Below, piece by piece: positions 6,628 through 9,815 of a stretch of 9,815 bases of DNA. This DNA comes from Alphaproteobacteria bacterium (lineage in GTDB: Bacteria > Pseudomonadota > Alphaproteobacteria > UBA9219), in NCBI GenBank assembly GCA_028716765.1, contig JAQUPC010000080.1, positions 1 through 9,815 on the forward strand, read 5' to 3'. The notes below the pieces were generated by a model. That model worked only from the letters and a program-made list of their open reading frames with translations. It ran no database searches and was not told where the DNA came from. Positions within the stretch are counted from its first letter, which is position 1. The number at the start of each line of letters is the position of its first letter. The position numbers were made by a program, and so were the translations under genes.

Positions 6628-7689
6628 ATGCACCAGTTTCCTGCCCCAATTACCGGAAGAAAAATCCGTTTCGCTTTGGCGGGTTGCGGCCGCATTTCCA
6701 AAAATCATTTCGGAGCCTTGAAGCAGCACGCCGACAGGACTGAGCTGGCCGGCGTTTGCGACACGGCGCCAAAGGCGCTTGAGGCGGCGGTTAAGGAAAC
6801 CGGGGCGAAGCCTTATTCGAGTCTGGCCTGCATGCTTAAAGATACGAACGCCGATGTCGTGGTTCTGGCGACCCCGAGCGGTCTGCATCCGCAACAGGCT
6901 GTCGAGATCGCAGCGAGCGGCCGTCACGTCATGACGGAGAAGCCTATGGCAACCCGCTGGCACGACGGCTTGCGGATGGTTAAGGCGTGCGACGATTGCG
7001 GCGTCAGGCTATTCGTCGTCAAGCAAAACCGGCGCAACGCCACGATCCAATTGCTTAAGCGCACGATCGAGCAGGGACGCTTCGGCCGCATTTTCATGGT
7101 CAATATCAATGTGTTTTGGACCCGCCCGCAGGAATACTACGACAGCGCTTCGTGGCGCGGCACATGGGAGTTCGACGGCGGCGCCTTCATGAATCAGGCC
7201 AGCCATTATGTCGATCTTCTGGACTGGCTGATCGGGCCGGTCGAAAGCGTGCAGGCCTATACCGGAACTTTGGCCCGCAATATCGAGGTGGAGGACTCGG
7301 GCGTTCTCAGCCTCAAATGGCGGTCGGGCGCGCTCGGTTCGATGAACGTGACGATGCTGACGTATCCCAGGAATCTCGAAGGCAGCATCACCATAATCGG
7401 CGAAAAAGGCACGGTGCGCGTCGGCGGCGTGGCAGTGAACGAAATACAGCACTGGGAATTCGCCGAACCTCACGAGGACGATGAAAAGATCAAGCAGGTC
7501 AATTACGATACGACGTCGGTCTACGGTTTTGGGCATCCCTTGTATTATGACAACGTGATCAAAGTGTTGCGCGGCGAAGCTTCCCCGGAAACGGATGGCC
7601 GCGAGGGACTGAAATCGCTTGAGTTCATTATCGCCGCCTACCTGTCGGCGCGCGACGGCAAGCGCGTCGCCCTGCCGTTGGATTACTGA
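6628..7689 (+). CDS. wbpB: WbpB-type Gfo/Idh/MocA oxidoreductase (UDP-GlcNAcA 3-dehydrogenase)
   Basis: A 353-residue NAD-dependent sugar dehydrogenase. The N-terminal Rossmann fold starts with [15 protein letters not shown] (glycines at about 19 and 21). The signature EKP is at 104-106, giving the catalytic-site Lys105. The C-terminal domain has [18 protein letters not shown] at about 184-201, with the conserved His193 and Asp196. In the WbpB/WlbA family the enzyme oxidises C3 of UDP-GlcNAcA to the 3-keto sugar, which WbpE then aminates. Gfo/Idh/MocA proteins have many substrates, so the assignment depends on the wbpD- and wbpE-like genes immediately after it. It is the first gene of the rightward set. 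Its stop is one base before the wbpD start. Confidence 0.88.
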   Translation: MHQFPAPITGRKIRFALAGCGRISKNHFGALKQHADRTELAGVCDTAPKALEAAVKETGAKPYSSLACMLKDTNADVVVLATPSGLHPQQAVEIAASGRHVMTEKPMATRWHDGLRMVKACDDCGVRLFVVKQNRRNATIQLLKRTIEQGRFGRIFMVNINVFWTRPQEYYDSASWRGTWEFDGGAFMNQASHYVDLLDWLIGPVESVQAYTGTLARNIEVEDSGVLSLKWRSGALGSMNVTMLTYPRNLEGSITIIGEKGTVRVGGVAVNEIQHWEFAEPHEDDEKIKQVNYDTTSVYGFGHPLYYDNVIKVLRGEASPETDGREGLKSLEFIIAAYLSARDGKRVALPLDY

Positions 7690-7690
7690 T

Positions 7691-8251
7691 ATGCCCGCAA
7701 CCGTTCATCCGACGGCCATTGTCGATGAAGGCGCCCAAATCGGCGAGGGATCGCGCGTTTGGCACTGGACACACGTTTGCAGCGGCGCCCGCATAGGAAA
7801 CGGATGTTCGCTCGGACAAAACGTTTTTGTCGGCAACGACGTCGTCATCGGCAACAACGTCAAGATTCAAAACAACGTTTCCGTTTACGACGCCGTCCGC
7901 CTTGAGGACGGCGTGTTTTGCGGTCCCAGCATGGTCTTCACCAACGTTTACAACCCGCGCTCGGCCATAAGCCGCAAGAACGAATACCGCCATACGGTCG
8001 TGCGCCGCGGCGTGACGTTCGGCGCGAATTGCACCGTCGTCTGCGGCATTACGATAGGCGAATACGCCTTTATCGGGGCCGGCGCCGTCGTTAATCGCGA
8101 CGTTCCGCCGTATGCGCTGATGGTAGGCGTTTCCGCCAAACGGCGGGGCTGGATGTGCAAGTGCGGCGTTCAGCTGAAAGGCAAAGGCGACGTGCGTTGT
8201 TCTTGCGGCGCGGCGTACCGGATCGGCGAAACGACGTGCGAACCTCTATGA
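7691..8251 (+). CDS. wbpD: WbpD-type UDP-sugar 3-N-acetyltransferase, left-handed beta-helix
   Basis: A 186-residue hexapeptide-repeat acyltransferase. Imperfect hexapeptide repeats (for example [30 protein letters not shown]) run from about residue 10 to 135 and form a left-handed beta-helix. The FTNVYNPRS segment (about 83-91) matches the active-site region of WbpD/WlbB enzymes, whose conserved Asn (here Asn85) is the likely catalytic residue. The C-terminus carries a CxC-x11-CxC pattern (Cys156, 158, 170, 172) that looks like a small zinc ribbon. The enzyme would acetylate the 3-amino group made by WbpE, using acetyl-CoA. The start is ATG 7691: the frame is open from 7619, but that part lies inside wbpB and is not homologous. 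It follows the wbpB stop by one base and overlaps wbpE by four bases (ATGA). Confidence 0.9.
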   Translation: MPATVHPTAIVDEGAQIGEGSRVWHWTHVCSGARIGNGCSLGQNVFVGNDVVIGNNVKIQNNVSVYDAVRLEDGVFCGPSMVFTNVYNPRSAISRKNEYRHTVVRRGVTFGANCTVVCGITIGEYAFIGAGAVVNRDVPPYALMVGVSAKRRGWMCKCGVQLKGKGDVRCSCGAAYRIGETTCEPL

Positions 8252-9363
8252 ATCCCATGACTTCCCAAATCGAATTTATCGATCTCAAGGCGCAATACGC
8301 CGCCATGAAAGCGTCTATCGACGCTCGCATTCAGCGTGTTCTCGACCACGGCAAATACATCATGGGCCCGGAGGTGAGGGAGCTGGAAGAGAAGCTGGAA
8401 TCATTTACCGGAGCCCGGCATTGCGTCACGGTTGCGTCGGGCACGGAAGCGCTTCTTATATCGCTTATGGCGCTTAGCGTAGGGCCGGGCGACGAGGTCA
8501 TCACGACGCCGTTTACATTTGTCGCTACGGCGGAAGTTATCGCCCTATTGGGAGCGACCCCGGTTTTCGCCGATATTCAACCTGATATTTGCAACATCGA
8601 TCCCGCGTTGATTGAAGCGGCGGTTACGCCGAAAACCAAAGCCATCATCCCCGTTTCGCTTTATGGGCAGACGGCGGATATGGAAGAGATTAACGCCATT
8701 GCCACGCGGCATGGCTTGCCCGTGATCGAGGATGCGGCGCAAAGCTTTGGGGCGACTTATAAGGGTAAAAAAAGCTGCAACCTGTCCACCATCGGATGCA
8801 CCAGCTTCTTTCCGAGCAAGGCGCTCGGCTGCTACGGCGACGGCGGAGCCATCTTTACGAGCGACGAGCGTCTGGCGACGGCGATGCGCGAAATCCGGCT
8901 GCACGGGCAGGAAAAGCGCTATTATCATACCCGTATTGGCGTCGGCGGACGCATGGATACGCTTCAATGCGCCGTTGTTCTGGCCAAACTTGAGCGTTTT
9001 GAGTGGGAGATTGAGCAACGTATTGCGGCAGGAAACCGCTATTTGGAACTTTTAAAAGGTTCATCTTCGGTTGTGCCGCCTTCAGTGCGTCAGGATCGCA
9101 CGTGCGTTTGGGGGCAATTTACCGTTCAGGTTGGCGCGCGGGACGCGGTGCAGAAGAAGCTCAAGGAAGCGAATATCCCCACAGCCGTCCACTATCCCGT
9201 CCCTTTGCACTGGCAACCCGCCTATCAGAAGATTTGCCGCGTTTCAGGGGTGCTGGAGAAGTCCGAAGCGCTTGCCAGCCGCGTTATTAGCTTGCCAATG
9301 CATCCTTACATTGGCGCAGAGACGCAAGAAAAGATCATCCAATCCTTGCTTTCTGCAGTATAA
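8248..9363 (+). CDS. wbpE: WbpE-type PLP-dependent sugar aminotransferase (DegT/DnrJ/EryC1/StrS family)
   Basis: A 371-residue aspartate-aminotransferase-fold enzyme, close to the usual family length. Visible signatures are the N-terminal [10 protein letters not shown], the cofactor-phosphate region ASGTEAL (63-69), the ring-binding EDAAQSFGA with Asp162, and the [15 protein letters not shown] motif in which Lys191 forms the Schiff base with [16 protein letters not shown] (about 231-243) is also typical. WbpE transfers an amino group from glutamate to C3 of the UDP-3-keto-GlcNAcA made by WbpB. The chosen start is ATG 8248, overlapping the wbpD stop as ATGA; ATG 8257 is an alternative and neither has a strong ribosome binding site. 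The frame is open back to 8155, but that part lies within wbpD and is not homologous. It is the last gene of the rightward set. Confidence 0.92.
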   Translation: MNPMTSQIEFIDLKAQYAAMKASIDARIQRVLDHGKYIMGPEVRELEEKLESFTGARHCVTVASGTEALLISLMALSVGPGDEVITTPFTFVATAEVIALLGATPVFADIQPDICNIDPALIEAAVTPKTKAIIPVSLYGQTADMEEINAIATRHGLPVIEDAAQSFGATYKGKKSCNLSTIGCTSFFPSKALGCYGDGGAIFTSDERLATAMREIRLHGQEKRYYHTRIGVGGRMDTLQCAVVLAKLERFEWEIEQRIAAGNRYLELLKGSSSVVPPSVRQDRTCVWGQFTVQVGARDAVQKKLKEANIPTAVHYPVPLHWQPAYQKICRVSGVLEKSEALASRVISLPMHPYIGAETQEKIIQSLLSAV

Positions 9364-9505
9364 GTTTAAGAAAATCCTTTAACTATATGTTTTAATATGA
9401 TAATTGTTGCTCGCGCAGGCATATTCAGCATACGCGATGCATTTTTTGCTGTTTCCAAGACAAAATTTGCCTCGTTAACAGCTTTGTTCTACACACGGCA
9501 TCGCC
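9364..9505. other. AT-rich gap between wbpE and the phosphatase-like gene
   Basis: This 142-base gap is clearly more AT-rich than its flanks. It holds a weak terminator-like element: a 4-base stem GCAT/ATGC (9428-9431 and 9437-9440) followed by six T (9442-9447). A GATAAT hexamer (9399-9404) resembles a -10 box but lacks a good -35 at the right distance. The phosphatase-like gene may have its own promoter here, but I cannot place it firmly. Confidence 0.35.
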
Positions 9506-9815
9506 ATGTATGAGCCTAAACCCTTTAGAACCAAGAAAACGAACCCTGTTTTAGTGGGAATGGAGCGCCTTGTGCATGCGGTCAAGACGGCGCGCGGGCC
9601 GATGCAAACGCGCTGGCAGGTCATTGTCGGCCATATTGAATCCTTTTTTATTGACGATTTGTTTTTAAGTTATCTGTTTCCCAACCGTTATCGCATATCG
9701 GAAAGGATGTGGCGGTCGAGCCAGCCGCATTTTCTGCAAATTCGAGGGCTGTCAAAAAAAGGCATTCGTACGATTATCAATCTGCGCGGCGCGCGCGATT
9801 GCGCCTCTTACTACC
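9506..9815 (+). CDS. Tyrosine/dual-specificity-phosphatase-like protein (5' part, cut by window edge)
   Basis: The frame is open from ATG 9506 to the end of the window, giving 103 residues. The segment RISERMWRSSQPHFLQIRG followed by LSKKGIRTIINLRG (about 67-99) is the typical start of bacterial DSP/PTP-like domains: an edge strand, an RSxQP turn, then a helix and the 'GIRTIINLRG' strand. The catalytic HCxxGxxR loop would lie beyond the window, so activity cannot be judged. About 65 residues precede the domain. In this position it may serve polysaccharide regulation or be an unrelated neighbour. The ribosome binding site is weak, and ATG 9560 is a possible internal start. Confidence 0.7.
   Translation, partial: MYEPKPFRTKKTNPVLVGMERLVHAVKTARGPMQTRWQVIVGHIESFFIDDLFLSYLFPNRYRISERMWRSSQPHFLQIRGLSKKGIRTIINLRGARDCASYY

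Noticed and set aside
7009..7536. 175-codon minus-strand frame inside wbpB
   Set aside because: It is antisense to a well-supported oxidoreductase with intact motifs, a typical shadow frame of GC-rich codons.
7619..7690. Upstream extension of the WbpD frame
   Set aside because: It lies inside the wbpB 3' end, and the family N-terminus aligns from ATG 7691.
8155..8247. Upstream extension of the WbpE frame
   Set aside because: It is Arg-rich shadow sequence within wbpD; the conserved [10 protein letters not shown] begins just after ATG 8248.
9428..9447. Intrinsic terminator after wbpE
   Set aside because: The T-run is good, but the stem is only four base pairs, too weak to call as a separate feature.

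Overview
The window looks like part of a surface-polysaccharide (O-antigen or capsule) gene cluster from a Gram-negative bacterium. An alphaproteobacterium is my best guess. That rests on the style of the O-antigen ligase-like protein and of the tyrosine-phosphatase-like protein at the right edge, on moderate GC content and on short, translationally coupled gene junctions. It is inference, not proof. I see no rRNA, tRNA, CRISPR array, insertion sequence or phage gene.

Layout: two gene sets diverge from a 226-base intergenic region (6402-6627). Leftwards, on the minus strand and in order of transcription, are a membrane O-acyltransferase with a C-terminal SGNH domain (6401-4332), an O-antigen ligase/polymerase-family membrane protein (4202-2883), a Wzx-type flippase (2791-1427), a HisH-type glutamine amidotransferase (1427-813), a HisF-like protein (810-34), and the first 14 codons of a WbpG-type N-acetyl sugar amidotransferase that runs off the left edge (41-1). 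Rightwards, on the plus strand, are wbpB-, wbpD- and wbpE-like genes (6628-9363). After a 142-base AT-rich gap comes the 5' part of a tyrosine/dual-specificity-phosphatase-like gene (9506 to the right edge).

How the genes fit together: WbpB (C3 dehydrogenase), WbpE (C3 aminotransferase) and WbpD (3-N-acetyltransferase) are the middle steps of the known route from UDP-GlcNAcA to UDP-GlcNAc3NAcA, the precursor of UDP-ManNAc3NAcA. WbpG with HisH and HisF homologues is the known set that turns an acetamido group into an acetamidino group, as in the ManNAc3NAmA residue of Pseudomonas aeruginosa B-band O-antigen. The window therefore predicts a glycan containing a 2,3-diamino-2,3-dideoxyuronic acid with an acetamidino group, probably O-acylated by the acyltransferase and exported by the flippase. 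The first enzyme (WbpA, UDP-GlcNAc 6-dehydrogenase), the 2-epimerase (WbpI) and all glycosyltransferases are missing here and must lie elsewhere if the pathway is complete.

The most informative details are the small WbpG start at the left edge, which changes how the HisH/HisF pair should be read (sugar modification, not histidine synthesis), and the loss of catalytic Asp11 in the HisF homologue. I found no convincing evidence for a wholly undescribed system.
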